The position numbers and the translations under genes were made by a program. DNA of 64,000 nucleotides from Myxocyprinus asiaticus (Eukaryota; Chordata; Actinopteri; Cypriniformes; Catostomidae): the NCBI RefSeq assembly GCF_019703515.2, contig NC_059382.1, positions 15,541,001 through 15,605,000 of the forward strand, in the 5' to 3' direction. Positions 28,141 to 41,287 of this stretch are shown here, in pieces. The notes beneath the pieces were generated by a model, which did no database searches, was not told the origin of the DNA, and was given only the letters and a program-made list of their open reading frames with translations. The stretch's first letter is position 1. Each line of letters opens with the position of its first letter.

Positions 28141-31011
28141 ACATTCCAGTTAAAACAACCTGAATTATAAGCAATGATGCATTGTCAGGCTTGCTGACCA
28201 AGAGTAGCTATGCTGAGGTGCACTGATAATGATTTTTTATTTTTTATTTTTTTGCCAGAGATGCAGAAAAAGTTAAGGAAAAAGAGCAGCAGATAGTGGT
28301 AGAAATAAAAAGAGAGAAACAGAGAGAAGGATGAGGCAAAGTGCTGGAACAGTAATATGAGGTAACTAAAGCCAGATGAGCCAGTGAGGCGAGGCAATGC
28401 GAGGGAAGGAGGCAAATAGTTCGGTATGAGAAAGAGCAGACGGATGCATGTCTGCCACAATGGAGGAAGGCTGATAATCTGTGGCCGATCTTCCCCTGCA
28501 GAAAACACGTCAAAGAGCCCAGGGCCCAGCCCCAAGCCAGCACTGCAGCTATGACAGAAAAACAACAACAACAAGTGAGCCGAAGAAAATCACTGTCAGA
28601 TTTAGGCCAGGCCACGGCGACCTCCTTCCACTATCATTTTCTGTATTAGTTGTGGTCTGGGTGCAGAAATCTCCCATTATGTGGGTCGAGATGCATGGCT
28701 GCCCAGATTTATGTGTATATGTGTGTTAAAAAGAGAGCATCTACATGTAGTTTTCACCATGCCAAAGTGGAGCAGAGAGCTGGAGCCCAGCTGGTGTTGC
28801 GGTGATTTCTGGCCCAAGATTTATATGTCCAGGGCGTTGATGAAACTGTTGCTTATAACCTGCACACATCACACATGCACATGAAGGAAGCGTGGCCAAG
28901 CCGTGATTAGAGCCGGAGCGTACAGCTTGCATCTTAATTCCAGAGGGCTGACTTCACACGTGCTCGACCGCTGCAATTACCACCCATTAAAATTTGGGCT
29001 GTTTCACAGCCTTCACAGACAGCACTTTCCACTCCCATGTCTTCATTTGAGCCGTAGTCGACAGGCCTTCTGCAAGCCAGTGAGACTATTAATTAAAGAA
29101 TCACTCACAACTTCAAAGATGAAAAAACTGAAATAGATCATAAGTAAATCAAGAAACATAAAAAGGGACTTTAGCCCAGCTATTGTAAAAAAAAAAAAAT
29201 GAAACAGAAGCTGTGAGGTTCTAGAAGAATCACTAAGTGGCCACTAAGAAGACAGAACACGTTCTTGCTTTAAAAAAAAAAAAAAAAAAAAAAAAAGCTA
29301 CCAATGGAACAGAATGCATGTGAAAAACAAACAGTGAGATGTGCGAGAACAGTCAAAGACGTTCATCTAGTGCATCTTTACATAGAAAAACAATAGAAAA
29401 ACAGCACAGATGGGCATAAAAATGTGTTCTCTGTGACCGCAGCTCACATATCTGTCTCATCTGCCCCCTTTTGAAACAGAGGTTTCAGTAAGTATGTAAC
29501 ATGTAGAAAAAACAATTACACTCTGGACTTCATACTACACAAGGTCTGCTGTGTTTTAACAGGCTGTTTTTATTTTTTTTTACAAACTCCGAGTCGGTAC
29601 AAGTAATTACGGAGATATTCCTTGACTTGGATTTCTCTACAGGCAGCAGGATCCAGTGCTTCCAGTGTCTGTGTAAGAAGGCCATAAGTGATCATGATGG
29701 CCTGCTATCATTACAAAGTCAAAGACAAAAATACAAAAGACTGCTGATACCGTAAAATTACAACAAAACAGTGAAGAGATCAAAATAAAATTTTACAATA
29801 TGGAGTGTTGTCTTCATCAATAATTCGTAAGTCAAATAAATAAAAAAACAGACATAGATTTAAAGGTATTGTTTAAAAAAAATCTACATTTTATTTGTAT
29901 TATTTAGTATTTTACATTTGATGTCTATGTAAATATAAATGGTAGAAATATGTTGTATAATATTTCTATAACATATATAAAGCACATACACAAACTTCCC
30001 CCCACACACAGTGTGTGAGTAACTGTGTGTGTGAGTGACTGGCTAGCTTAGCCTGTACTTTTGCAGCCCTGTGCCCATATATCAAGCCTCCCGCCGTTCT
30101 GTGCCTCCTTCCCCGCTGTGCAAATTTGTCCAATTAGCCACGGCCCCACAGGGTGGAATTCAGTGTGAAATGGGCCTGCCACTGTCTGCAGATTAACCAA
30201 CAAAAAAAACCATTTCACAGACACGCCCATTTTCAGCCCGGCAAAAGCGGAACTTCTTGAATGAGATGTGGCGGTGGCCTACCATTACCCTAAAACCTTA
30301 ACCACACAGCCAAACGTCTAGCCCGGAGCATCCCATGTGTCCAGGTGGCTATTTTACCACCTCTCGGTGATCACCTCACAACAATGCCCCACGCGCTGAC
30401 ATAAAACCCCGGGAGTAGGCGGGATTAGATGCTTAAGAGCTTTACGCCTGTTATGAGAGACTAGGTTCCTGTCTCTGTGGAACTTTTTTTACATAATTCA
30501 GGCAAATTATTAAAGTAATATAATATATAATTTATGCTATATTATATTTTAATATAATTTTTTTACTTCCTGAAATTTCACTAATGTTTCTCCCCACTTC
30601 CTGTGGCTAAAATTGGCATATAGAAATTTCCAGGAGGTACACGCTCAACTCGACAGCACATCCTAGCACAGAAATTAATTGTGTGGAGCAGTGCACGCTT
30701 ATTCATTACACAACGAATGTCCAAGGCATAATAAACATGGGAGTGGATTTACTGTACGGAGAATGGAGACTTCACCAGCAAGTGGTAAACCAGGCATGGA
30801 AGAGATACGGGCAAGCTGCCATATCTCTTTGCATCGCCCGAAACCGCTCACTCATCTAAACCAGAGCCGAAAACAAAACCGCGTGAGAGAAACCCAGCAT
30901 GTGCATGATAGAAACTAAACGGCAGCCAGAGAAAATAATAGTTTTGAGAGATTAAATTTCAGCAAATTAAACTTCAACATTTAATGTTTTATATCTGTAT
31001 GTATAGTGTTG
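28141..31011. other. Unique or unrecognised stretch
   Basis: Contains poly(A) runs near 29190-29201 and 29271-29296. The minus-strand 129-aa and 123-aa frames (28185-28615) are purine-rich antisense translations without domains. No exon or transposon terminus was recognised. Confidence 0.4.
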
Positions 31012-31736
31012 ACGTGTGCTTTGTGGCATGGCACGTTATCCTGCTGGAAGTAGCCATTAGAAGATGGGTAGGCCATAGTTATAAAGGGATGCACATAGTC
31101 AGCAACAATACTCATGTAGGCTGTGGCATTTAAACAATGCTTATCTGGTATTAAGGTGCCTAATGTGTGCCAAGAAATCATTCCCCACACCATTACACCA
31201 CCACCTCCAGCCTGAACCGTTGACACAAGGCAGGATGGATGCATGGATTCATGTAGTTTACGCCAAATTCTGACCCTACCATCTTAATGTCGCACCAGAA
31301 ATTTACATTTGTCAGACCTGCTGATGTTTTTCCAATCAACTACCGTCCAGTTTTGGTGAGCCTGTGCCCAATGCAGCCTCAGTTTCCTGTTCTTAGCTGA
31401 CAGTAGTGGTACCCTGAGGGTTCTTCTGCTGTTGTAGCCCATCCGCCTCAATGTCCGATGTTTTGTATGTTCAGAAATGCTTTTCTGCATAGCACAGTTG
31501 TAACGTGTGGCTATTTAGGTTACTGTCACCTTCCTGTCAGCTTGGACCAGTCTGGTCATTCTCCTCTGGCCTCTGTCATTAACAGGCTGTTTTTGCCTAC
31601 CAAAATGTCACTCGCTGGATGTTTTTTGTTTTTCGCACCATTCTTGATACACTCTAGAGACTGATGTGCGTGAAAATCCCAGGAGATCAGCAGTTGCAGA
31701 AATACTCAAACCAGCCCATCTGGCACCATCAATCAT
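31012..31736 (-). pseudogene. Tc1-like transposase, broken and truncated
   Basis: The ATG is complementary to 31734-31736 (MIDGARWAGLSIS...). The helix-turn-helix region is recognisable (LLGFSRTSVSRVYQEW). In-frame stops fall after SSE near 31612, within VT*IATRY near 31510 and after LVRH near 31283. Two long open pieces remain: 31284-31490 (includes RVPLLSAKNRKLRLHWAQAH) and 31012-31244 (includes QAGGGGVMVWGM). The first catalytic aspartate survives in RSDKCKF, although the usual DES context is changed, and the second is seen in YFQQDN. The final acidic residue is missing because of the truncation. It is dead, and older than the Tc1 copy at the left edge judging by the number of stops. Confidence 0.85.
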
Positions 31737-31860
31737 GCCACGGTCGAAATCACTAAGATAAATTTTTTTTCCCAATTCTGATGGTTGATGTGATCATTAA
31801 CTGAAGCTCCTGACCCAAATCTGCCTGATACAGGTGTACCTAAAGTGGCCATTGAGTGTA
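31012..31860 (-). mobile_element. Tc1-like transposon, second lineage, 3'-truncated
   Basis: The right edge at 31837-31860 reads, on the minus strand, TACACTCAATGGCCACTTTA, then GGTACACCTG, the terminus of a common vertebrate Tc1-like lineage distinct from the one at 1-990. The transposase runs leftward and stops abruptly near 31012, where homology ends just after the second catalytic motif. The other terminus is lost. Confidence 0.85.
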
Positions 31861-31914
31861 TATGTATGATTATATTTTTTATGTTTGTTGTAATGTATCA
31901 TGTACCATTATTAA

Positions 31915-31981
31915 TCACAATTCATCACAGAAAACGGTGTGATTAATTCGTTTAAAATATTTAATCGATTCACAGCCCTAC
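31915..31981. mobile_element. hAT-like terminus fragment
   Basis: Ends AATCGATTCACAGCCCTA. Reversed, TAGGGCTGTGAATCGATTAAA is a common fish hAT-type terminus. Only this end is visible. The Tc1 element ends 55 bases upstream and may have entered this element. Confidence 0.5.
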
Positions 31982-32575
31982 TTTTGATTAACTGATTTTT
32001 GATAGAATCCAAGTTTCTTTAATACATAACTGAAAAGCTGGTTTGTTTCATATTTTTAGTGTGAAATCAATCTGTTAACCAACAAAAAAAAAAAAATTCT
32101 CATTTAATTTATTGCATATCCGTACTAAGAGTACCATTAATTCTGGAGGGCACTGGATCAGCAATGACTCAGTTATACAGTATACCGATTACACAGGCGC
32201 TGTATACACACAAACAAAAATTCTCAGGGGTGTTGTAGTACAGTAACAATCCTAGACGTGACTAATCAAATGAAGAGAAAGAGGCTGAGACTGAGATGAG
32301 TTCCTGTAAGGTGCTCAGGTGATATAATCAGTGTTTCTGATAAACAAAAGAGCATCCATTAGACTTGGTTGGACTTGGTTTTAGAAAACATTGTACAGTA
32401 CTGACATCATTCCCAATGATGTTATCAGTATTTTGAGGCTACAGTTGGGAGTCTGGGAGATACTGCAGGCATGTTTGTAACCAAAGGAAAAAGAAAACTG
32501 GGTCAATGGCTGGCCTGATAAAGATTTTGTCAGGGCAGGATTACCAGGAAACTTCGGATTCTCCTATGCATGCCA

Positions 32576-33016
32576 TTAAAGCAATGGTTCACTTCACTTC
32601 ATAATTCGTCTCATTTACTCCCCCTCATCTTGTTCCAAACCTGTATCATTTTTCTTTTTGTAGAACACAAAAGCTGATACTGTTATATACATAAATATAT
32701 GTAAGAGATAATCCAAGGCTAGGTGTACGTTAAACGATTTTAAATGCACGATGTGGAGGCGAAGAACCACCCGACAAGAAGCGGAGAGTGGTTGCCTCTG
32801 CGAAGTGCATTTAAAATCATTTGTATGGTCTTGCCCTATTCACTTGCATTGTAAGTGCCTTCCTGTAACTGTGATTTTTGGTTCTCTTTTTTTTTTTTTT
32901 TTTTTTTTAAAGAAGGGACAAGTTGAAAATATTTTTTGTGGAAATCAACATTATCCCACAAATGTTGTTAATTGAGCTTAACTTGTATTGAACCTGAAAT
33001 ACACAGTACCTTTAAA
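32576..33016 (+). mobile_element. Foldback-type element, tandem copy 1
   Basis: The left arm holds TCATTTACTCCCCCTCATCT then TGTTCCAAACCTGTATCA. The right part holds CCTATTCACTTGCATTGTAA, a long poly(T) at 32886-32908, then AATCAACATTATCCCACAAA and ends ACCTTTAA. The right part is shared with the element immediately downstream, so two related elements lie head to tail. Confidence 0.7.
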
Positions 33017-33209
33017 GGGATAATTCACCCTAAAGTGAAAATTCTGTCTTCATTTTCATGATGTTCCAAACCTGTATGACTTTCTTCCATGAAACACAAA
33101 AGACATAAAATCCTCTGTCACCATTCATTTTCAATATCAGTTTTTGTGTTCTAAAACTGATCGAAATTACCTGGGCATTCAACGGTTTGAACTGCACGCA
33201 TTCCAGCCA

Positions 33210-33253
<44 letters not shown>

Positions 33254-33418
33254 GACTGGCCCTATTCACTTCCATTGCAAGTGCATTATTCTAACTGATT
33301 TTTTATTTTTTTTAATAAACAAGGGACAAGTATAAATTAATTTTTGTGGTAATCAACATTATGCCACAAATGCTGTTGATTGAGCTTAACTTGTATTTAA
33401 CCCAGAATATACTTTTAA
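33011..33418 (+). mobile_element. Foldback-type element, tandem copy 2
   Basis: Starts TTTAAAGGGATAATTCACCC, a clear family terminus, then TTCCAAACCTGTATGACTTT. The right part repeats CCTATTCACTTCCATTGCAA and AATCAACATTATGCCACAAA and ends ACTTTTAA. A (CA)n tract lies inside at 33210-33250. It shares the TTTAAA junction with copy 1. Confidence 0.75.
33210..33250. repeat. (CA)n microsatellite
   Basis: About 20 CA units within foldback copy 2, giving the V/C-rich minus-strand ORF at 33030-33275. Confidence 0.95.
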
Positions 33419-35269
33419 GTGTGGTGCACTAGAAAATAAAGAGAGAGACAGAGAAAGACAAAGAGGGTGAGTTGGTGGTGATGAGTGAGATTCTTTTATG
33501 CACCTGCTCCTCTTCTTGTCTCCCACCAGCCGAGCTGTTTCAACAAATCTGGCCATGTTATCTGGTGAGGTAAATCCGGCTAAACCTGGTGCTAATGTCT
33601 TCGAAGTGAAAGAGATTAATAAGTAACCATTCCAAAGGCTTTACTGCTGTTAAGATTCTTAACCCATTTAACCTCCACTGGAGCACAATCAAATCAGGAC
33701 ATGAGAGACCAAAACAACCCCTCGGCAGGGGTACAGCCGTGACATTATTTCATGATCACTGTCTGTCATCTTTTAGGTCAGCTCAAATAAACAAACAAAA
33801 CAAAATAGTGGAAAAAGCCATTGTGGGGATGGGGGCGTGCTCGTGTGTCTGTCTGCGGGAGAGAGTGGTGAGGCTCATCACCTGGGTTTTCATTACCTCT
33901 AACACCTGTTTCTTGTTATAGTGATGGCGGAGGGAGACCTGAAAAAGCACATAAATGCGTAAGAATGGCAGAGAGAGACAGCAGAGAGTGTTGGTTGCAT
34001 GTGCCCATCATATTATAGAGAGAAACCTCAAGACTCGTTTGTGTGTTTGGCCACTAAGAGCCCTTTTTTTGTTAGTTTTGTGACGATGAAGGAGTAAATA
34101 AAACACTCACGTTGATAGTTCGTTGCCTCCTGACTCATCCATTGCCCAGAAATCACGAACCTGTCACAGCTATTCAATAAATGCTCTAAAAGCAAAGGAG
34201 TTTCGAGGGTCGCCATTGCTAAACGTTGATGACTTTGTGCGCATCTGCGGCTCAAACCAACACAGGTGTTGTCTGATTTAGCGGGAGTGGATCTGTTTCT
34301 CATCCAGCTGATAGCTTTCCTTGATTTACACTGGTGTAATTATTCTGCTGTGGGTGCGTTGATGTTGTTTTGGCTTTCGTCTTTGGCAGAGCTGATTTTA
34401 GTAATCTAGTGCTAAGAGTGAAGTGGCGGGGGTGGAGGCCTCTCCTAATGCTTCAGCAGGGCGGCTGTTTGATGTGGCCTGCATGTTTTTATTCCTGGAG
34501 CGCTGTACATAACGAAACATCAAAGGTCCGCCGTGACCCTTATAGAGGCCAGGCAGAGAGGACACTTAAATCATCTGAGCTGCAGAGGTCCACAGCCATC
34601 AGCCCCTCACTAGCCTAGAAGATCAGCCTCTGCTCACTCTTGCCGCTCAAGATTGACCACTTCAGATTCTCCTGAACGAGTCCCCTGATCTGCAAATGCA
34701 CTTAATCACATAAGTCAAACCTCCTGAAGCAACGGGAAAGCCAAGGGGGAACTTGCAACTAATATTTCATCTAGCTTTACATAAAGCGCTAGAATTTTAA
34801 GACCAAAATCATGTTTACGAGCTCAGAAGAGCTTAAAACACCAGTCATGTGTTGAGAAATGTCAGCATGATGAAGGGCTTCATAGATGGACTGTATATTA
34901 TGCTAAGATGCCTGTATATTATGCTAAGTGAATGCAAATGCAATTTAACTCAACAATACAACATAGTAATGCAATTTTACCCAATTCAATTCAGAATATG
35001 ATGATCAATTTAATGTAATATTATAGAACAGATAGTTCAGAATCTAAATTCTGATTGGATGATACATTCAAAGTCTTTCTAAAGTGACTGTAAACGCACA
35101 CATTCTATATTAATGTACCAATTTGCTTCATTGTTTGACAACCGCAATCAGCCTACAATAAGGCATATGAATTATATTACTAGGTGGGATAATTGTTTAT
35201 TCCGATAAATATAAAAACATATTTTATATTTAGTAAAATCACTAAAGCCTTTTGTGGCTTATTGCTTTA

Positions 35270-35326
<57 letters not shown>

Positions 35327-36250
35327 AAGTGTCCTAACTTCAGTTTTCTAAATATCAAACTGCCACAATGGAGAAAAGGATGCATTCATCAGCCAACCTG
35401 AAGTGATACAGTGCAATCAATATATGCTTCGCCCATGTAAAGATGGCATCAGCATTGTGAAGGGCCTGCCACCATGCTGACAATGTTGGGAGGTAAACAC
35501 ATATTTTAATTAATGTCTGTTTCCTCTCTGAGCCAAGACTCAGACCTGTTCACCACCTTGACATGTGCATCAGGCTGGTGCTCCAGTCTAATATTTCTTT
35601 AATGTAATGGGGTTTGATCTGGGGTGTCGGATGTCCGATATTGTGCTGTTTTATTACTGTAAAGAGTGCTGAGGGACTCTCGGGTTGAGGCTGCCAGGAC
35701 CCTCTCCCCACTGCACCAGCATTAGACACCATTGTTAAAGTTTGTCTGTATGGCCCAATAACCACAGACGAATCTGCACTGCCAGAGTCTTATGGAAACT
35801 GATACACTCCCATCCGAACACTTTCTCCAGACACTGGATACTTATACTGAGTATCATTGCCAAACACTGCTGGACCACCTCACCAACTCTGTCAGCGGTG
35901 TACGTTTGTGCACACAAACATACATACAGTGTGCATTAGCCTCAATAGAGACCACATATAGAGTATGCATGACCACATCATAATCTAAAAACCACACAAA
36001 TTCAATAACATGCACTCTATGTGAAAACATACACATAAAATTATTTATTTTATGAAGAGGAAGAAGGTCTGTCTAAAACCATTGTTCTAGGATCCAGTTG
36101 AGTGCTTCTAATCCCAATGTATTCACTAAATAAAAACGCAGTTACATTAAACCACAAACAATAAGCAAAGGTTGTTAAATGGCCTTGTATATTAGCCTTT
36201 TACATGTTCTAAGGCCAGTACCTGAATTTTGTATTAGAACAATGTATTGC
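33419..36250. other. Unrecognised stretch
   Basis: No exon or transposon terminus recognised apart from the (TA)n tract listed separately. A short GA-rich patch lies near 33435-33470. Confidence 0.4.
35273..35322. repeat. (TA)n microsatellite
   Basis: About 25 uninterrupted TA units. Confidence 0.97.
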
Positions 36251-36491
36251 TGTAACAGTTCAAGGACGGGCAAGGAGGAGGCGGGAACCGGCTGAACAAT
36301 CAATGTAAAGTTTAATCAGAAACTTAACTTAAAACAAACATAAACACAGACACATATACAACGCAGACGCGTGCGTCTCTCTCTCTCGAACCGGCGTCTC
36401 CGGTTGCCCCTTATCTCGCTCTCCCGCTGATCAGCTGATTCAGTGCCGGCCGTGCTCCATCACGGCCGGCCTCACCCTCCTCCTCGTCACA
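36251..36491 (-). mobile_element. Solo LTR (241 bp)
   Basis: On the minus strand it begins TGTGACGAGGAGGAGGGTGA and ends CGTCCTTGAACTGTTACA, so it has TG...CA ends. An ATTAAA (in TCTGATTAAACTTTAC) stands where a poly(A) signal is expected. The flanking 5-mers are ATTGC (36246-36250) and AATGC (36492-36496), a 4/5 match to a target duplication. Inside, GCCGGCCGTG (36445-36454) and its exact complement (36461-36470) form a GC-rich hairpin. No internal retrotransposon sequence is attached, so it is probably the remnant of LTR-LTR recombination of a Gypsy-type element. It is GC- and CpG-rich compared with its AT-rich flanks. Confidence 0.75.
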
Positions 36492-39400
36492 AATGCATTT
36501 TGAACACATAATTTTGTTATTATGTAAATATTTATTTACATTTTCACAATTAATTCTTGATATCTAATATATATATATATGCAGAATATTCACACATTAA
36601 TCGCAATGTGCATTGTTTTTATGAATGTTTATAGAAATGAAATATCACTAACGTTAATAATGCAAAATAATTGTGGAGGACTCCAAAATACCAATGTACA
36701 TAAAATAAATATCCTTAAGAAATGTGGCTATTGGTATTTTCTTACTATTTTCTTATTACATATTACATTACATTTTATTTCACTATATATCAATGCATTC
36801 ATATTTAGTATGAACTTAATGTTTCATTCACCATTACTTTATTACTGTTAATAATAATAATAATAATAATAATTACTATTATTATTATAGATAATACAGC
36901 TCGGATGCCTGTACATGCCCACTTTTTAGATGATTACACCAAAATAAATAAATAAATAAATATTATAATTAATATTATTAATTATTAATTAAAATAATAA
37001 TAAAAAAATCAACTGCCATGCACTGCTTGTGCAGCTTATCATGCTGATCTTTGAGGATACAGGAAGGTTTTTGAAAATTAAATAACATTTTCAAATAAAT
37101 CTCAAATCTCACAGAGATTTCCTACTTACCCCACACAGAGGATTTAGAACGTATATGCCTCCTCTGAGGTGCACGAAGCCTCCTCTATCTAACAGTGACT
37201 TTCTCCGTAATCAAATTCTTTTCAAGGTTTGAGGACAGGAAGGTTAGGCCCCAGTGATCTTTTATTCTAATGCAGATATTTACAAAGCTTGTTATTGACT
37301 TTGATGTTAAAACCATCCGGGAGAAACGTTAACCATTTTATTGATCGATCAGAGGGAGCAATCAGCACCCTCATCCTCATGTACAGTCCGTATTGATCTT
37401 TTTAATATACTCAACTCCACAGCTTAAACTTTGAGATTATTCTACCTGAAAATCTACAGTACTTTATATTTGTGAGTATAATGCAAAGTAACCACTGGGT
37501 TGTCATATTTTCTTTAACATTTTTTATATGTTCATACCAATACATGCATGCTGATATACCTGGAGTTCCTGGAGAGTTCAATATGTCCAAAATGCCAAGA
37601 TTCTGCCAAGGTAAAGGCTGGGCGAATAACCTCTCCAGGTTTAAACATCAGTGCTGGGCTTTTCAGACACAACATCCTACTTGCAAGAGCTTCTGTTGCC
37701 ATTGATCAGCAGAGGCTTCAGACAGACAAGCTCCTGCCATGATGGATGATGCTGTGACAACTCAGTCTAACAGAGATGGACTGATTCATTCACCACTGAC
37801 AGGGGTGTCTGGATGCACCATGACCCACCTCCTGGCCTCTCTGTGGGCCTGATAGGCAGCAGCTGCACTCTGGCCCTATAGTGTCAGTGGAATAATGAAT
37901 GGGAGGCCGGAGGACTGCTGACAGCTCTGGAAACATGTGGCCTAGATTTTTCAGGGGGCCGGCCGTCAGCACAAAGCAGCCCCCTGACAGCATAGCTCTG
38001 TCACTGCTGCATGGATCTGCCGATCAGCATGCGCCAGAGCTACCTGAACCAGCCACCACCTGCCCCGACACTTTACCCTGATTGGGTCGACAACTGCAAC
38101 AGCTGGCCAGGGATTAGGTGGGCAGTGCCAGCCTGTGCCGCCAAGCACGGAGGATCATGGCAAGCCAAAGCCAGACCCCGCACCTGTCACCAGCTCAGAC
38201 CTGACTCCATCCCCCTCATCGGTTAGCGTTGATGCCTAATAGGCTCGCATATGATTCCCTCATAATGCCCACAAGGGATCAGGGCTGGCCACTCCCTCTC
38301 TACTCGGTATCATGGTGGTGATAGGCGGGATAGCCATTTCTACATGATGAGGCTTAGAGTTCCCACACTGCTTCCAAGCTGGCAGGGATCAGCAAGATAT
38401 TAATGGGACTTATCAACACATGTGGGTGCAAAGGGGCCGGCAATTTTACGGCCTGATTCACAGGGGTGAAGGCCAATCCCCGAGAGAATATATCCACGGT
38501 AGCAGAAGCACAGGTGGATTTCAGCACCCAGTCTGATGACTCAATCAGAGCACACAAACATATGGACACACGGCGGTTTATACCATCTCCAGCTGCAGTC
38601 AATAGAAATACACACACACAGGACAGATTTAAACTTGCACATAGTCTTTAAGTTCAGTTGAAATATATGTGCCTTTAAATATCACAAAGAGAGTGTCACT
38701 TTATTTATGTGTTTGCCTTTGGGAACCATGTTGATTAAATGACCTCTGTTATTTGGGCTAAATGTTAGAGACAAACAGGTGGCCAAGTCTAACTGAACTC
38801 GAAGTGACCTCAAATACACAAGTGTTACAGAGAGAGAGAGAGTGCAAGAGAAAGTTGTTAGAAAAAAGCAGCTAATCCCCCTACTGCACTACTTATTGTG
38901 ATTGGTGTTAGGAGGTCATTAGTGGGCTTATAGAAATGGCCCATTAAAACAGAGAAACACAAACATTGGTTTGAAGACTCCTTGCTCCTATTCACTTACG
39001 TGACACAAAACAGAGGGGTTTTGCTGCTTGTATTAGCAGTCGTTGCATCTGTTGAGATACTCTTTCATCCATGTCATCATAGCAGCATGTCCAGCAGAAG
39101 TATATTAAGGAGCTTCTGGGGGTGTTTTCCTTCTCCAATAGTGATCTAATTGATGATGAAGAAGCTTGATTCCTTTTTTCTCCTTAAACGGGTTATCCCA
39201 CTGTGCCCCAGTATAGCCCCTTGAACGCAGTGACAGCATGGCTGCTTTTCATGTTGGGTTCCACACTGACTCCCTGGGCAGGGGGCTGCCCTGAATGACA
39301 AGATGCAGACCTGTTTTTCTGCCTTTCCTCACCCCCTTTACTGCCCTTTGCCCCATCCCTAGCGACGCCAATTTCAACAGAGGAGCCTCTTACACATTAC

Positions 39401-40721
39401 GTCTCCAGCCACTCTAGGCCTCTTCCCAAGGTTAGATTGCATTACACCTTGGAGAGAGAACGGCTTAAACTTCTTATGCAGTTGCTGCCTTTTCTGCCGA
39501 TCTGAGGCCATAATGGCAGTCATTAAGTGAAAAACGATAACTTGAGCAGATAAAACATTCTTCAGGCCATAAGATACACTCTCCTGGCATTTTTCAAATG
39601 ATTTTTTTCAGAAAAGTACCACAGCGTGGAACGGCGGCACAAAGGAAAACACTCTTTGAAAGGGTGGGCTGGTTCAGGGATATGTTCTGTATCAGGCCTC
39701 AGCAGAAAATTTCACCAAGAATTCAATGGTGTCCAATTTGTCTAGCGAAAGCATCAGAGGCTTTAGATTCAGAGGAGCCCCTTAGTACTGGACTAGTAAA
39801 GAGTTCAGAGATTAGACTTGTATAAATCAATGAGGAGCATTAGTGGAACACATAACATGCATTTTCCTCAAAAACATCACTTTGTACACTTGAGCTGGGA
39901 CTTAACGAATACCGATAAAGGACGTTGCCTTTCAGGCCCAGACGTTAAAGAATACTACGGATTCCTCATGTCGGACTTCAAAGGCAAAAAGTTACCCTCA
40001 ATTAGAGTGAGTGAAAGCCTGTTGGATAGGCAATGGTTAAATGCTCCATTCAGATAGTAAGGAATGGCAAATGGTGCCCTTTACCTCTAGCCGTCACTGA
40101 TTTTAGATGATCTGGCCCATCACAGGTGATCTCTAGCATACCTGGTGAGACTGCCCAACTGTGCTCTCCCCTTATAAATACTCTGTACGTAGCTCTGTGG
40201 CTAGCAGCAGTCTAAATTTATGGGCATCTGTAGAATCATGCAAGATAAAATGTTGGATTTACACAGCATACAGTGATAAGCATTACACCCAGATGGTATT
40301 ACTCTTAAGAACATCAGAATTATGTTTTTGACAGCTTAAAAAGTAAAAAGATATACAATCAGTATATATACTCTTGAGAACCAACTTGAGACTATCAGCT
40401 TTGAATTCGCTTTATTAAAGATTGTGAAAAAGACCCCAAGAGGAAAAGGCCCCTGACACATCTCACCTCATATAGTCTAACCCACCTTGCCGCTATCACA
40501 CTAATGGCTCAAAACGCAAAATTAGTATCAACACAGTCTGCATTGAGACAAGTCAATTTTTCCACTTATCTCCATTCTTTTTTTCATTCTTCAAGTTAGA
40601 CTCACAGAACTAGCCAAAGAGGGAATAGATTCAGAGTTGAGAACTATCGCACCTGCCCTTGCTAAGGGGAGAGAATCAGTAGAACGCAATCTACTGCCCA
40701 CGAGAGTACTATATTTGATAT
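36492..40721. other. Unrecognised stretch
   Basis: The first 550 bases are very AT-rich and hold short (TAA)n and (AAAT)n tracts. 37400-38350 is a GC-richer, apparently unique block with several short overlapping frames on both strands and no domain. No exon or transposon terminus was recognised. Confidence 0.4.
36849..36873. repeat. (TAA)n microsatellite
   Basis: About eight AAT/TAA units, followed by an inverted ATT run, so the region can also fold back. Confidence 0.9.
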
Positions 40722-41254
40722 CTAGGGCCCTGTTTACAAGAGGTATGATGATCCGTTTTGGGGATCTATAACAAGCGGGCAGGTGAGACATCACCATTTA
40801 CACCTGTTCATATTATGCATCTCTTTTGACCACTTGTGTTCGAATTTCTAGTACTAGTTATTTTAGTGGAGTACCTGAAGAAACTGAGCTTCAGCCGTGG
40901 GACCCTCTCATATGTGTCACTGTATGTTCATATCATGCATTCTGAAGAAGAGCCTTATAGTTTTTGTTCATGTATATGTATGCGCTTTTTTACATTTTCA
41001 GATCAAATAGTTATTTCTTTTTAAAACCACCAATAACTGGCAAAGTTTAAAACTCTTTTTTTAGCAGAAGAATGTTTACACTTTCAGATCAATGTGGTCA
41101 AATGCATTCTCTGCCACTTTCGACAACCTCCGAATGCGGTTGAAGTGGACAAATCTCAAACGATTTGGACACTGTTTTCACCTGTCTTTGGTGTCGTTCC
41201 ATTCCAAACTGATTGCCCAAAATGTATCTTAATACCAGGCGTAAATGGGGACTA
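40722..41254. mobile_element. MITE with TAGGGCCCTGTTTAC / GTAAATGGGGACTA ends
   Basis: The left end TAGGGCCCTGTTTACAAGAG and the right end, reversed, TAGTCCCCATTTACGCCTGG pair as an inverted repeat with mismatches; the match continues into GGTAT and the TTTTGGG region. About 533 bp with no transposase. It resembles a common cyprinid DNA element. Confidence 0.65.
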
Positions 41255-41287
41255 GGTGTCTACAGAGATCCGTTCCCAGGAGGCCTG

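Noticed and set aside
28185..28615. 129-aa and 123-aa minus-strand ORFs rich in L, F and S
   Set aside because: Antisense translation of a purine-rich tract; no domain.
37400..38350. GC-richer block with several short frames on both strands
   Set aside because: No frame shows a domain or exon borders; could be regulatory but there is no positive evidence.
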